A stretch of DNA of 64,000 nucleotides from Chromatiales bacterium (GTDB taxonomy: Bacteria > Pseudomonadota > Gammaproteobacteria > SpSt-1174), in the NCBI GenBank assembly GCA_014762505.1, contig JABURS010000043.1, positions 248,001-312,000 on the forward strand, written 5' to 3'. Under the pieces are notes generated by a model. The model was not told the origin of the DNA. It did no database searches and saw only the letters and a program-made list of their open reading frames with translations. This document shows, piece after piece, positions 1 to 12,099 of this stretch (its first letter is position 1; every line of letters begins with the position of its first letter). A program made the position numbers and the translations under genes.

Positions 1-1654
1 GGCGCTTGTCGCTACCCACCAATGCCTCGACGGTGGACCACTTCTGCTTGGTGCGCTCGGCGCTGCCCTCATCTTCACCTTCGAGCAGGGCGTCGATCTC
101 GGCATCAATGAGCGGCCTTTCGTCCTCGTCCAGCTCGATACGGGCTAACCGGGACTCATAGTAGATAGGCACCGTGGCGCCGTCTTCAACGGCGCGGCTG
201 ATATCGTAGATGTCGATGTAGTGGCCAAACACGGCCGGCGTATTGACGTCGGTAGCCTCGATAGGGGTCCCCGTGAACCCGATGAAGGAGGCATTGGGTA
301 GCGCATCACGGAGGTACTTGGCGAAGCCGTAGGATACGTCGCCAGTCTTCGCGTCGATCTTGGCTCGGAAACCATACTGGCTTCGGTGGGCTTCATCGGC
401 GATCACCACCACGTTGGCGCGGGTGGTCAGCGGCTCATCGACAGCCCCAAACTTCTGCAATGTGGTGAAAATCACACCGCCGGACGCCCGATTCAGCAAT
501 TCACGCAGGTCCTCCCGGCCTTCGGCTTGAATCGGTGTCTGGCGGATCAGGTCGCGGCAGCTGGCGAAGGTGGCGAACAACTGGTCGTCCAGATCATTGC
601 GATCCGTGAGTACCACCAGTGTGGGGTTCTCCATGCGGGACTCAAAGATCAGCATGCCCGCATAGAAGGCCATCAGCAGGCTTTTGCCGGAACCCTGTGT
701 ATGCCAGATCACGCCAGCTTTACGATCACCTTTAGGTTGGCTGTCCACGCTAGGCAGGCCATACTCGGCTGGATCTTCCGCTTGGATATCCTTCTGGCTG
801 GCTCGTAGCGTGGACGCAACCGCTTTCCTAACCGCATGGAACTGGTGATAGCCTGCAATGATCTTGACTAGGCCATCGGCGCGTTCACTGAACACGGTGA
901 AGTGCCGCAGCAAATCGAGGAATCGCCTCGGCTCAAACACGCCCTCGACCAGGGTACCTATCTCTGCAGATCCCTTGGGCTCGATACGTGTGCCATCGGT
1001 GGTGCGCCAGGGCATGAAGCGCTCGAGGTCGGCCGACAGTGAGCCCACCCGCGCAGACAGCCCGTCCGAGGTCACCAGCAAGGCATTGGTGCGAAACAGT
1101 GCTGGGATCTGCTGTTTGTACGTCTGTAGTTGGTTGAAGGCCCCGGTCAGGGTGGCCGTTTCGCCACCGGGGGCCTTCAGCTCGATGACCGCCAGGCGCA
1201 GGCCGTTGATGAACACCACCACATCCGGCCTGCGCTTGTAATGACCTGCCACCACGGTGAACTGCTGCACCGCTAGCCAGTCATTTCGCTCTGGGCATTC
1301 AAAGTCGAGTAGCTGAATCTTGCCGGCGGTCAATACACCGTCCTCGGCGTAATACTCTACATCTGCGCCGTCGGTGAGTAGGCGGTGAATACGGCGGTTT
1401 TCCTCAAGCAGGTTGGGAAGTTCGGATTGCGTGAGGCGGCGGACGGCGTCGGCTCGTGCCTCGGCCGGAAAGTTTGGGTTCAGACGCGCGATAGCGGTCT
1501 CAAGCCGATCCTTCAGCACTACCTCGTCATAGGCCTCCCGCTCCGGGTGTTTGCTATCGGGGCCAATGATCTCGTCCGAGGCGCAGGCAAAGCCTAGACC
1601 TGCGAGCCGTTCCAGCAGCGCGGTTTCCAGTTGGGCTTCGGAAAGAAATGCCAT
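1..1654 (-). CDS. hsdR: Type I restriction endonuclease subunit R (partial, C-terminus beyond left edge)
   Basis: This is the motor/nuclease subunit of a type I restriction-modification complex, which translocates and cleaves unmethylated DNA together with HsdM and HsdS. About 551 N-terminal residues are in the window. The N-terminal PD-(D/E)xK nuclease shows as PDVV near residue 143 and ELK near 158-160. A Walker A motif (HTQGSGKS) follows near 318-325, and a DEAH box (ADEAHRSQYG) about 100 residues later, so the RecA-like motor is present. The ATG at 1654 shares a base with the TGA of the upstream Abi_C-like gene (TGATG), which fixes the start and implies translational coupling. It is the last visible gene of a six-gene operon. 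The frame is open to the edge, with no lesion seen. Confidence 0.95.
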   Translation of the reverse strand, partial: MAFLSEAQLETALLERLAGLGFACASDEIIGPDSKHPEREAYDEVVLKDRLETAIARLNPNFPAEARADAVRRLTQSELPNLLEENRRIHRLLTDGADVEYYAEDGVLTAGKIQLLDFECPERNDWLAVQQFTVVAGHYKRRPDVVVFINGLRLAVIELKAPGGETATLTGAFNQLQTYKQQIPALFRTNALLVTSDGLSARVGSLSADLERFMPWRTTDGTRIEPKGSAEIGTLVEGVFEPRRFLDLLRHFTVFSERADGLVKIIAGYHQFHAVRKAVASTLRASQKDIQAEDPAEYGLPSVDSQPKGDRKAGVIWHTQGSGKSLLMAFYAGMLIFESRMENPTLVVLTDRNDLDDQLFATFASCRDLIRQTPIQAEGREDLRELLNRASGGVIFTTLQKFGAVDEPLTTRANVVVIADEAHRSQYGFRAKIDAKTGDVSYGFAKYLRDALPNASFIGFTGTPIEATDVNTPAVFGHYIDIYDISRAVEDGATVPIYYESRLARIELDEDERPLIDAEIDALLEGEDEGSAERTKQKWSTVEALVGSDKR

Positions 1655-2418
1655 CAGCCTGCTGCCTCCATATTCTGTCCGGGGCCAGCTGCAGGCTCTG
1701 CGGTTTCAGTGCTTCTGGCGTTGCGGGCCGCGTTTAGGGCCTCCACGTAGGCCTCGCGGTCGAGCTGATACAGCAAGCGGCTGACTTCGATCGTCAGCGG
1801 CAGGGCATCACCTCCCGGTAACAGGAATCGCAGGCTGGTGAGACCATCGTCGTCGGTTTCCACGGCCAGCCCCACATGCGCATCGATCAATTCGTTATCC
1901 TCGCCGAAGTGCTCCCATGGCTCGCGCGAACTAATGGGATCAAGTGTTGCCTCCAGATACGCCTCATAGAGGAAAGCGACGATAGCGTCTGCGGCTAGTA
2001 CGGCTGTGCGCTGGTGGTGCGCAGCTAATCTCGCGAGATAAGGGTCTTTGCCGTGACTGACAGGGCCTCCTTTGTTACGCAAGTCATTCAAGGCATCAGC
2101 AAGTTTATGGTGGCTAGATACCAACTTCTTGAACTTCTCATCACGAACGTCGCCGAGCTTTAGGGCTCGTACGGCCGCACTTAGCCAATCAGAAAGGGAA
2201 GGTGTTTCCTGAGGTGGCTTGAGCGATGCCAGAGGTGAATGGAAGCTCTCTACGATCACACGGCATATCACTTCAACAACGGCTTTAGAACAATCGATGC
2301 AGGAGTCATTATTCTGTTCCAGTGAGCGTTCCAGTGCCTCGAAGGTTTGCTGCAACATAGGAGTATCGCGCCAGTGGCTACAAGCCAGGCGGATCCCAGG
2401 GCACCAGTCGAGCGTCAT
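1654..2418 (-). CDS. Abortive infection (Abi_C-like) family protein
   Basis: This is a 254-residue soluble protein. The stretch around residues 107-150 (ADALNDLRNKGGPVSHGKD, then a helix LAADAIVAFL) looks like the Abi_C domain, the C-terminal part of many abortive-infection proteins. The RN...H arrangement (R114-N115 ... H122) recalls HEPN-type RNase sites. That last point is inference. The rest, including the acidic region at 170-200, is not recognised. It sits between the helicase gene and hsdR. Its ATG overlaps the helicase stop (ATGA) and its TGA overlaps the hsdR start, so it is made from the same transcript. A role as effector or partner in the composite defence operon is plausible but not shown. 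Confidence 0.65.
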   Translation of the reverse strand: MTLDWCPGIRLACSHWRDTPMLQQTFEALERSLEQNNDSCIDCSKAVVEVICRVIVESFHSPLASLKPPQETPSLSDWLSAAVRALKLGDVRDEKFKKLVSSHHKLADALNDLRNKGGPVSHGKDPYLARLAAHHQRTAVLAADAIVAFLYEAYLEATLDPISSREPWEHFGEDNELIDAHVGLAVETDDDGLTSLRFLLPGGDALPLTIEVSRLLYQLDREAYVEALNAARNARSTETAEPAAGPGQNMEAAG

Positions 2419-5400
2419 GCCTTGCCCTCAATGATTGCCCACACCCGATGATAACTCTCGCCGCGAGGCCCAAGGGCGCTTTTCCAGTCGTCAACTTTGG
2501 CGCTTCGCAGTTTCGCTCGTACATCAGCTAGGGAATCACCGCCGCTGAGCTTGAGCGTGCGCGCCAGTGGCTGTGCTGCCGTTCGTGGCACGCCAAGCAA
2601 ACGAAGTGCAACGGCTTCATCTGAATTGACGCCATAATAAACCCGGGCCGGGAGATTTCGTATGAGCCGCTGATCATCAGCGGACAACTCATCAAGCCGA
2701 TCACCAAGGGTTAATGCCTGTAAGGCTGACAACCCCCAGGACGCGGTCTGAGTCAGCTTCCCGAAAACACTGCGACAGCATTGAGACATCGCATCTGCCT
2801 GATCCCTGGTGCGCCCCGATTCATCGGTCCCGAAATGTTCAACGGCCATTTCCGTCAACGGTTTCCCCTGCACCCAATCGCAGATGATTCTGGCTAATTT
2901 ATTTCCATTGGGTTGTCGCCCGCCTGTGACATAATGGAGAGAATCACGCAACTCCGGCACTTGTAGCAATACGCCTAACATGCGCTGGAGATCACCTTGG
3001 CGCGTACTGAATAGGTCCGGCGACCAGACGGCGTCGGACAAGTTGGACTCATTTAGCCGAACCAGGGTATTGCTCACCGACTCCCAGGAGAAGCCTGTGG
3101 AGTCAACTAGCTTCAGCGGCTTGCCTTTGATACGTTCGGCATAGTTGTAGACGCCTTGTACTAAAGCATCTGCCCACCCTCGATGACTCTTTCGTAGCGC
3201 CTGAAAGCCCAAGGTGCCGCGAAGCACCTGCTCAACTTCAGCGGCGAATCGCTCATGATCCCCAATCTGCCGATATGTATGCGCCAAATACTGTAGAAAT
3301 GCTGACCAGCCTGGCTGCCAAGCAAGCGTCTCAAGGCGTAGCAAGCCGCCCTGACCTACGGTTTGTTGCACCATATCTATGAGGGTCGAGTTCAGCTCAC
3401 CCACTTGTTTGGCGATAAATTGCTTAAGCTGTTCAGCCTTTGCGTCATCGGGAGCTGCCAGAGCTACAATGCCGATATCCCCTTGATCGACGCGGCCCGC
3501 TCGTCCGGCTATATTCCAGAAGTCCTCCGGCGGCATATCTTGGCCATACGGATATTGATGGCTGGCAAACACAACCCCCGACACTGGGAAATTCACTCCC
3601 TGTGCGATGGTTGTCGTCGCCACCAGCACGTTCAACATGGAGCGTTCCATCATCCACTCCACGAGCGTTCGGGTATCTTCAGAAAGACCCGAGTGGTGAA
3701 CACCGATGCCATACTCAATGAGGGAAGTTAATGGAAAATCCTCTCCCATTTCGTCGGCAAAGAACTGACGAATAGGTGCAAAGTCTTCGTTGTTAGGTTC
3801 AACCCGGTTGTCATCGTGCTTGAAGGCATTGGCGATTCCCCAAGTGTTACGTGGTTTATCCGCCAGCACGATGACGGTGCCCCGGTGTCTAATCGATTGA
3901 GCCGTTGCCGCCGCCAGCTTGCCAGGAGAATGGCTAACATCTGACCAGCGCAGGCCCAGCGGCTGCGCATTGCTGATAGTCAGTGATTCCGGGATATCCA
4001 TCGTATTGCGCGACGTGTGTTGCGTAACCAGCTTTACACTAAAGCTGCCGCGCTTTTCCCCTTGTGTCGGTCGGGCGATCGCTATCACTCGGTCATTGGG
4101 AATCCAGTCTATCCCGAGTTCGATATGCTTGTGGCTATCCGGCGCCAACCAACGCGCGATATCACCCGCGTTGCGGATAAATGGGGTCAACAGAAGGAAC
4201 TGGGCGTAGCGGCACTCCCGGTTGATGGTTGCCAGCAGCAATTCGAGCTTCAGTCCTCTCGAATCACCGGCCAGCCCGTGTGCCTCATCGACAACCACGA
4301 GCGTGAGAGGGCGACCGATCTTCTCTTCCCATCCGCTTCGCAGCATGAGATCCAGTTTTTCCGGCGTGGTCACCAGAATGCGGAACTGACGCTTTTCATC
4401 CTGTTCGGTCAGCATGTCGGCTTCGAGGCCGTCGATTTCCAGCGCTGGGCTGACTTTCTCGACAATATCGCCGAAGCCCGAAAAGTCCCGGCGAAGGCGC
4501 AGCGCAATTTGATTCACTAATGCCCGGGTCGGTGCCAGATAGGCGATCCAGCCGCGTTCGTGCTCGAACTGATTCAGGGCTTGAAGCATCCGGAATTCGG
4601 CGATAAAGGTCTTTCCGCTCGATGTGGGCAGACTTACCACAACAGAACGGTGACCCGACCCCAGCAGCCCCTCCTCTCGCAAGGTGCAACGTTGTGGGGG
4701 CAGCATCTCGAAGATGGGTTGCGCACGCCCCCGGTCGGTTAGCGACTGCACAAACTTCGTCACCCGGCTGTTGACTGCCCGGGTGACCGTCCAGATGCTG
4801 TTGTCGACCATGGTCCGCGACGTCCGCGCCAGCAGGCGCGCCAGCGTTTCCCGGGCCATGGACAAACCACTGCCGGAAGTGGCGATTGCTCGGTCGAATT
4901 GGGCTTCCAGTTGCTCACGGATGTCATAGTGGCCATCGACCACGCCCTGAACCAGATAGGTACCAAGGAGCTCCGCCGCCTTGGCCAAGTGGTAGGCGGT
5001 CATCAATGACCAGGCCGGACGCGCATCCTGTTGCTGCTCTGCTTGTTCGAGGTAGGCCGGTTCATACTGCCGCTGCTCATCCCGGAGGCGGGCCACCAGT
5101 TGCTGTACAGTATCGAGGTCATCCCAGCCGGACTTGCGCATCAGCCGCAACCAGAGTGCCATGATGGAGGCCCAGACGCGCTCACCCCAGTCCTCTGCGT
5201 CGAGCGATAAGTCTGGCAATGCGCCATCGACAAGCATACGACGCACATCGGCACCGCGATCAGCGAGAAAACCCAAACAGCTAACGCGCAGCAACGCCTC
5301 ACCAGCATCGATCGGCTCCTTTGCCAACGGTAGAACGCGCGCCACTTCGAAAGCCCCCGCCGCCGCATGACGAAGCTCGCTCACATCTTCGTCATCGAGG

Positions 5401-5576
5401 TGCTCCAGTACCTGCAGGAGCAAGGTATCGGAGACAAACTGCAGCGATGCATCATCCAGTCCATGGTCGCCCGCCGCCCCGAGGGCAGCCAGCAATCTGC
5501 GGCGCGTCGCCTCGGTCTTAGCCTCATCCAGACGACCTTCACCCAAGGACTGGATGATCCAGGAGGTACTGCTCAT
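2415..5576 (-). CDS. Large Ski2-like DEAD/DEAH helicase, Hachiman HamB-like
   Basis: This is a superfamily 2 helicase of about 1053 residues. The first 300 residues are helical and unrecognised. The motor begins with Walker A LPTSSGKT (316-323), motif Ia APTRALVNQ (348-356), TTPEKLD (403-409) and the DEAH box VVDEAHG (428-434). In the second RecA domain, TTTIAQGVNFP and AGRAGR are diagnostic for Ski2/PolQ-like enzymes. The start at 5576 is chosen because ATG overlaps the TGA of the nuclease gene (ATGA) and a GGAGGAGG ribosome site precedes it; an upstream TTG at 5606 is less likely. A nuclease-helicase pair of this size resembles HamA-HamB of Hachiman (or AbpAB). Such helicases also occur alone, so the assignment rests on the pairing. 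Confidence 0.8.
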   Translation of the reverse strand: MSSTSWIIQSLGEGRLDEAKTEATRRRLLAALGAAGDHGLDDASLQFVSDTLLLQVLEHLDDEDVSELRHAAAGAFEVARVLPLAKEPIDAGEALLRVSCLGFLADRGADVRRMLVDGALPDLSLDAEDWGERVWASIMALWLRLMRKSGWDDLDTVQQLVARLRDEQRQYEPAYLEQAEQQQDARPAWSLMTAYHLAKAAELLGTYLVQGVVDGHYDIREQLEAQFDRAIATSGSGLSMARETLARLLARTSRTMVDNSIWTVTRAVNSRVTKFVQSLTDRGRAQPIFEMLPPQRCTLREEGLLGSGHRSVVVSLPTSSGKTFIAEFRMLQALNQFEHERGWIAYLAPTRALVNQIALRLRRDFSGFGDIVEKVSPALEIDGLEADMLTEQDEKRQFRILVTTPEKLDLMLRSGWEEKIGRPLTLVVVDEAHGLAGDSRGLKLELLLATINRECRYAQFLLLTPFIRNAGDIARWLAPDSHKHIELGIDWIPNDRVIAIARPTQGEKRGSFSVKLVTQHTSRNTMDIPESLTISNAQPLGLRWSDVSHSPGKLAAATAQSIRHRGTVIVLADKPRNTWGIANAFKHDDNRVEPNNEDFAPIRQFFADEMGEDFPLTSLIEYGIGVHHSGLSEDTRTLVEWMMERSMLNVLVATTTIAQGVNFPVSGVVFASHQYPYGQDMPPEDFWNIAGRAGRVDQGDIGIVALAAPDDAKAEQLKQFIAKQVGELNSTLIDMVQQTVGQGGLLRLETLAWQPGWSAFLQYLAHTYRQIGDHERFAAEVEQVLRGTLGFQALRKSHRGWADALVQGVYNYAERIKGKPLKLVDSTGFSWESVSNTLVRLNESNLSDAVWSPDLFSTRQGDLQRMLGVLLQVPELRDSLHYVTGGRQPNGNKLARIICDWVQGKPLTEMAVEHFGTDESGRTRDQADAMSQCCRSVFGKLTQTASWGLSALQALTLGDRLDELSADDQRLIRNLPARVYYGVNSDEAVALRLLGVPRTAAQPLARTLKLSGGDSLADVRAKLRSAKVDDWKSALGPRGESYHRVWAIIEGKA

Positions 5577-6370
5577 GCCGCTGCCTCCTCCAACAGATCT
5601 GCCCACTCCTTGATCGGAATCGGTAGATACCAGGCAATGAGTTCACCCCGCATGGGCGCGTCGAGATTCTTGGCAAGGGTCTTGGCGCGTGCCTTGAGAT
5701 CCTGCTCACTCGGCGAGGTATCACGTACCAGGATCCCGACCAGCAGCAGTTCCCTTCCCCGAGAGGCCAGATAGCGGGAGACCGCCCGCTCGTAATAGTC
5801 CCGGTATGGTTGTTCCTTGCAGCGAGCCTGCAACCACTGCAAAAGTGAAAGTTGTATGTCGAGGCGGGAAGCGCTCTCCTCAAGCTGCCAGATCATGCCG
5901 CTGCCGCCAGACATCACCCCAGGCGGCGTGTTGGCATCCGAGGAGGTCTTGACCTCACCGAACAACAACAGGACCTCGTCGCCCTCCAGGCAAAAGCCGA
6001 CCAGGTCGGCCCCCGGCAGGCTGGCGCGCGGCGTGCGCCTGTCGCGCGCGGTGTTCCAGGGCCAACGGACCTCCCGGCCACCGTTGGTTTCGAGCACGCA
6101 TTCGGCTAAGGCTTCACCAACCTCCCAACCCTTTGGTTTGGGGACAGCTTTCAGTGCGTGCTCGACGAATTCGGTCGCCATGCCGGTCGTCGCAAGGGCC
6201 CGGAGGTCCGCCGCGAAACCCGAAGCGCTGTCCGTTACGCGTGGCGCGACGACCTTCCGTAGGTAGTCAGCAAACTCATCCTTGTCCTCAACCGCGTTCC
6301 CTGCCCAGCGAACCTGCTGTTCGCTGCCCGAGTAGGCGGCTGCCAGTGAGAGGCCAGCCGTTTCGCTCAT
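5573..6370 (-). CDS. PD-(D/E)xK nuclease-like protein, Hachiman HamA (DUF1837)-like
   Basis: This is a 265-residue soluble protein. A nuclease-type core can be read as Glu86/Glu90 in a helix (EVGEALAECVLE), then Asp122 in PGADLVGF and Glu139-x-Lys141 in LLLFGEVKTSSD. That is the D...ExK pattern of Cap4/HamA-type DNA nucleases. The ATG at 6370 overlaps the hsdS stop (ATGA), which rules out the longer open frame upstream. Its own TGA overlaps the helicase ATG. In Hachiman, HamA is a nuclease held inactive by the HamB helicase and released on sensing altered DNA; that is family knowledge. The assignment here is inferred from motif, size and the helicase neighbour. A homology search for DUF1837 would settle it. 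Confidence 0.6.
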   Translation of the reverse strand: MSETAGLSLAAAYSGSEQQVRWAGNAVEDKDEFADYLRKVVAPRVTDSASGFAADLRALATTGMATEFVEHALKAVPKPKGWEVGEALAECVLETNGGREVRWPWNTARDRRTPRASLPGADLVGFCLEGDEVLLLFGEVKTSSDANTPPGVMSGGSGMIWQLEESASRLDIQLSLLQWLQARCKEQPYRDYYERAVSRYLASRGRELLLVGILVRDTSPSEQDLKARAKTLAKNLDAPMRGELIAWYLPIPIKEWADLLEEAAA

Positions 6371-7723
6371 TCCGTTCCCTCGTTGATGTTTTCCATAAAT
6401 CGTTCGACATTCTTGATGCGCAGCTCGCCGGAGATCAGTCTTGGGAGCAAAGTATCTCTGAGACCGGCAAGATTTACCGAGACTTCCGCATTGGCCTTTA
6501 TGCTTTGAAACAGCGGCGTGATCTGATGGCCAAAGGTTTCCCACAACTTAGCATCAGATGGTGAGGCCACTTTGAATGCGGCAACCGAATCCCCCTGGGC
6601 GCGTTGACGGCCCGAGGTTCCAGTCATGCTTCGGATTGCATGGTCACGGAACGCACCGTCTCTCGCCAGTAGGTAGCCATAAGCGGGTGGCACCGGTGCT
6701 TTCGGTCGCATCACGATGTATTCGGTCGACCCCCATCCGACGGTTTCGTTCGGCAAACATTGAACGAAGGCCGTCTTGCCATTCTCCAAACAGGGTGTGA
6801 TGCGCGCCAGCAGGGTATCGCCATTACGAAAACGCATCCCGCTTCCAAACTCCCGCAGGATCGGCACATCGGGCCAGCTGCCTGACGTTGGTAGTGAGGC
6901 CATGTCGAGATACGGTGCTGGGGTGGCCCTGCGCAACGCTTCGGTTGGGTTGAATTCAATGAGCTCGCTCGCAGGAACCATCTTCCACCCCTCCGGTTTT
7001 CCCTCATCATCCAGCCGATCGGGGAAGAGCTGCCAGAGGTCGGGGGGGAGGTAGGGTTCGCGGCCTTCCATCTTGGCGCGGACGGGGCCGAAGTCGACGA
7101 ACCAGTCCTTGAACAGCGCGCGGGCCATGGCCTCCAGGGTCTGGTTGCGGCGGCGGTTGAGTTCGATCTTGTCGTCCAGCGTGCCGAGGATGTGGGCGAT
7201 GGCGCGTTGTTCATCTAGATCTGGAGGATGAGGAACAATTACGCTGCTAAGGAGCGATGTATTAAGCGAAGGCATTGTCGCACCGACAGCTATCGCGCGG
7301 ATATGCTCCTTGAATGTAGGATGCCCGAAGAAGTAGGAAAGATAGGACGAATCGATCTTTCCGGGATTCGGACGTACTCTTAGGCATCGACCGGAAAACA
7401 TCCACCCATCTTCTTCTTGTCGTACCAACGCACGTCGATCAACAGAGCCGACGCGGCTAAAGACGATGTCTCCTTCCCGAAGTAGATAGCGCGATAACCG
7501 GTCTCGGTCAGCGTCAGATACTCTAGGCAGATCTCGATGAAGGATGCGATTTTCACCGAGATGTTCGACCGTGATAATCGGGGTTCCTACGGGCACGTAG
7601 TCCTTTTGATGTAATTGGCTTCCGAACGGACCGGTCTGGATTCCTGAGGTGGGGTCGCACAGGTTCGCGAGGTCATCCGCCAGAAAATCGCCGGCAAATT
7701 GCCCGTAGGGGGTGTCGAGACCG

Positions 7724-7740
<17 letters not shown>
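6367..7740 (-). CDS. hsdS: Type I restriction-modification specificity subunit S
   Basis: HsdS recognises the two halves of the target site and docks HsdM and HsdR. The 457-residue protein has the usual two-repeat plan. A first target recognition domain covers about residues 1-180. A conserved helical spacer follows at about 182-240 ([17 protein letters not shown], then [20 protein letters not shown]). The second recognition domain runs to about 420, and a second conserved helix [13 protein letters not shown] lies near the end. The gene starts inside the end of hsdM, with ATG at 7740 or the in-frame ATG at 7734. Its stop overlaps the nuclease gene. The recognition domains are the parts expected to vary between strains, so the target sequence cannot be predicted. 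Confidence 0.95.
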
Positions 7741-9301
<1,561 letters not shown>

Positions 9302-9316
9302 GGTTGGTCCTTGGTT

Positions 9317-9335
9317 TTTCGGGCAGCACCCGAAA
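9317..9335 (-). promoter_or_regulatory. Inverted repeat just upstream of hsdM
   Basis: Perfect 7-bp arms (TTTCGGG and CCCGAAA) flank a 5-base loop, immediately before the hsdM ribosome site and start codon. It could be an operator or an mRNA hairpin that limits expression of the defence operon. No T-run follows on the minus strand, so a terminator reading into hsdM is unlikely. Confidence 0.5.
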
Positions 9336-9861
9336 TTCTGTCGTTTGCACCTCGGGCGGTCTAGTGCGTGTGCCTGTTTGGGGGCAAATTGGCACCGGGC
9401 ATGCGGGAGAGATGGGTCTTTGGGCTTGGCCCGAGCGGGCTGGGACCGAATTGTAGGGCTGTCTTCTGGCTCGTGAGCTTGCAACTGCGTCTTGTTCTCG
9501 TTTGGAAATCGCCCTGACACGCGGTCTGGGGCCAAACAAGGGTTATCGACGCAGGATGATCCCTACTGGAAGCGGCCCTCTGGGGCTGAATATCGCTCCA
9601 GATAGCGGTAACGGCACGCTCGTCAAATCTCCCTTTTCAGCGGGGATACTATCACGCAAACGGCGGCCTGGCGCGAGGTCGGCGGTTTAAGTCGCCAAAG
9701 GACTGAAGGGCGATATCTTGGGCGTTTTCTAGGGTGAAATGCGGTCCAAATCGCAGATCCGGCGGGTCCCTTGCGAATAATTCTCAACGAGGAGTTTTCT
9801 TAACTAGCTGAAAATAATAAATATTTCGGGTTTGAGGCGCCGTGGCGAGACGCCAACCTGA
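9336..9861. other. Non-coding gap between defence operon and groES (upstream part)
   Basis: About 525 bases carry no convincing gene; the short open frames here have no recognisable product. The stretch should hold the hsd promoter reading left (a TACAAT-like -10 lies on the minus strand near 9450 without a clear -35). It also contains an AT-rich patch around 9800-9835, unusual in this GC-rich DNA. It marks the junction between accessory DNA and the groESL core. No att-like repeat, tRNA or transposase remnant was seen. Confidence 0.5.
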
Positions 9862-9900
9862 CTATCAAGTCTATTGGCAAAGCTATCAACCTTATTGGCA
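9862..9900 (+). repeat. Two-copy 21-bp tandem repeat upstream of groES
   Basis: CTATCAA-N3-TATTGGCA occurs at 9862-9879 and again at 9883-9900, exactly 21 bases apart. Two turns of B-DNA place both copies on the same face. It lies just before the groES -35 box (9917), where an activator would bind. No known regulator was matched. Confidence 0.7.
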
Positions 9901-9916
9901 GGCGACACCGGTGGTC

Positions 9917-9944
9917 TTGACTTCGGTCGGGGCGTCACTATCAT
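9917..9944 (+). promoter_or_regulatory. Sigma70-type groES promoter
   Basis: TTGACT (9917-9922) and TATCAT (9939-9944) are separated by 16 bases, close to the sigma70 consensus. The -10 box abuts the CIRCE element, so a repressor bound there would cover the start site near 9951. No sigma32-type CTTGAA/CCCCAT pair was seen. Confidence 0.75.
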
Positions 9945-9970
9945 TAGCACTCACTTAGCCAGAGTGCTAA
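9944..9970. promoter_or_regulatory. CIRCE element (HrcA operator)
   Basis: TTAGCACTC-N9-GAGTGCTAA is an exact match to the CIRCE consensus: a perfect 9-bp inverted repeat with a 9-base spacer. It sits at the transcription start of groES. HrcA with GroEL as co-repressor is the known regulator of such sites, so groESL here should be under HrcA heat-shock control. hrcA itself is not in the window. Confidence 0.95.
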
Positions 9971-10023
9971 CAACCACAACACGACTTTCGCATTCAACTA
10001 CCTGATAAAGGAGTGAACTCAAC

Positions 10024-10311
10024 ATGAAGCTGCGTCCCCTGCACGACCGCGTGATCGTCAAGCGCATGGAAGAAGAACGGACCACGGCCGGTGGCATCGT
10101 GATCCCGGACAGCGCCGCCGAGAAGCCGGCCCGTGGCGAGATCGTCGCGGTCGGTGACGGCAAGAAGAACGACGCCGGCGAGACCATCGCCATGGCCGTC
10201 AAGGTCGGCGACAAGGTGCTGTTCGGCAAGTACGCCGGCACCGAGGTGAAGGTCGAAGGCGAAGACCTGCTGGTCATGCGCGAAGAAGACATCGTGGCCG
10301 TGATCGAGTGA
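10024..10311 (+). CDS. groES: Co-chaperonin GroES
   Basis: The seven-subunit lid of the GroEL folding chamber. The 95-residue length is standard, and [14 protein letters not shown] and the mobile loop ([15 protein letters not shown]) are textbook GroES. An AAAGGAG ribosome site sits before the ATG. It is the first gene of a groES-groEL operon, with 52 bases between the genes. Expression is expected from the TTGACT/TATCAT promoter, repressed through CIRCE and induced by heat or misfolded protein. Confidence 0.98.
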   Translation: MKLRPLHDRVIVKRMEEERTTAGGIVIPDSAAEKPARGEIVAVGDGKKNDAGETIAMAVKVGDKVLFGKYAGTEVKVEGEDLLVMREEDIVAVIE

Positions 10312-10357
10312 TCACCGCCACCGCAGTTCGTTCGAATTCAACGCTTTGAAGAGGTAG

Positions 10358-12001
<1,644 letters not shown>

Positions 12002-12025
12002 GCCCGGTCGCACAACGGCCCGACG

Positions 12026-12059
12026 AAAGGCCCCGCATCCTCGGATGCGGGGCCTTTTT
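12026..12059 (+). terminator. Intrinsic terminator of groESL
   Basis: A long GC-rich stem (12026-12038 pairing with 12043-12057, loop CTCG) runs into TTTTT. It ends 25 bases after the groEL stop. Confidence 0.93.
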
Positions 12060-12099
12060 ATTGGGCGATAGGCGAACCGGATTCTCCGCCTAACCCCCC

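Noticed and set aside
9302-9535. N-terminal extension of hsdM to 9535
   Set aside because: The extension is low-complexity without domains; MANVKN at 9301 fits HsdM and follows a ribosome-site-like AAGGA.
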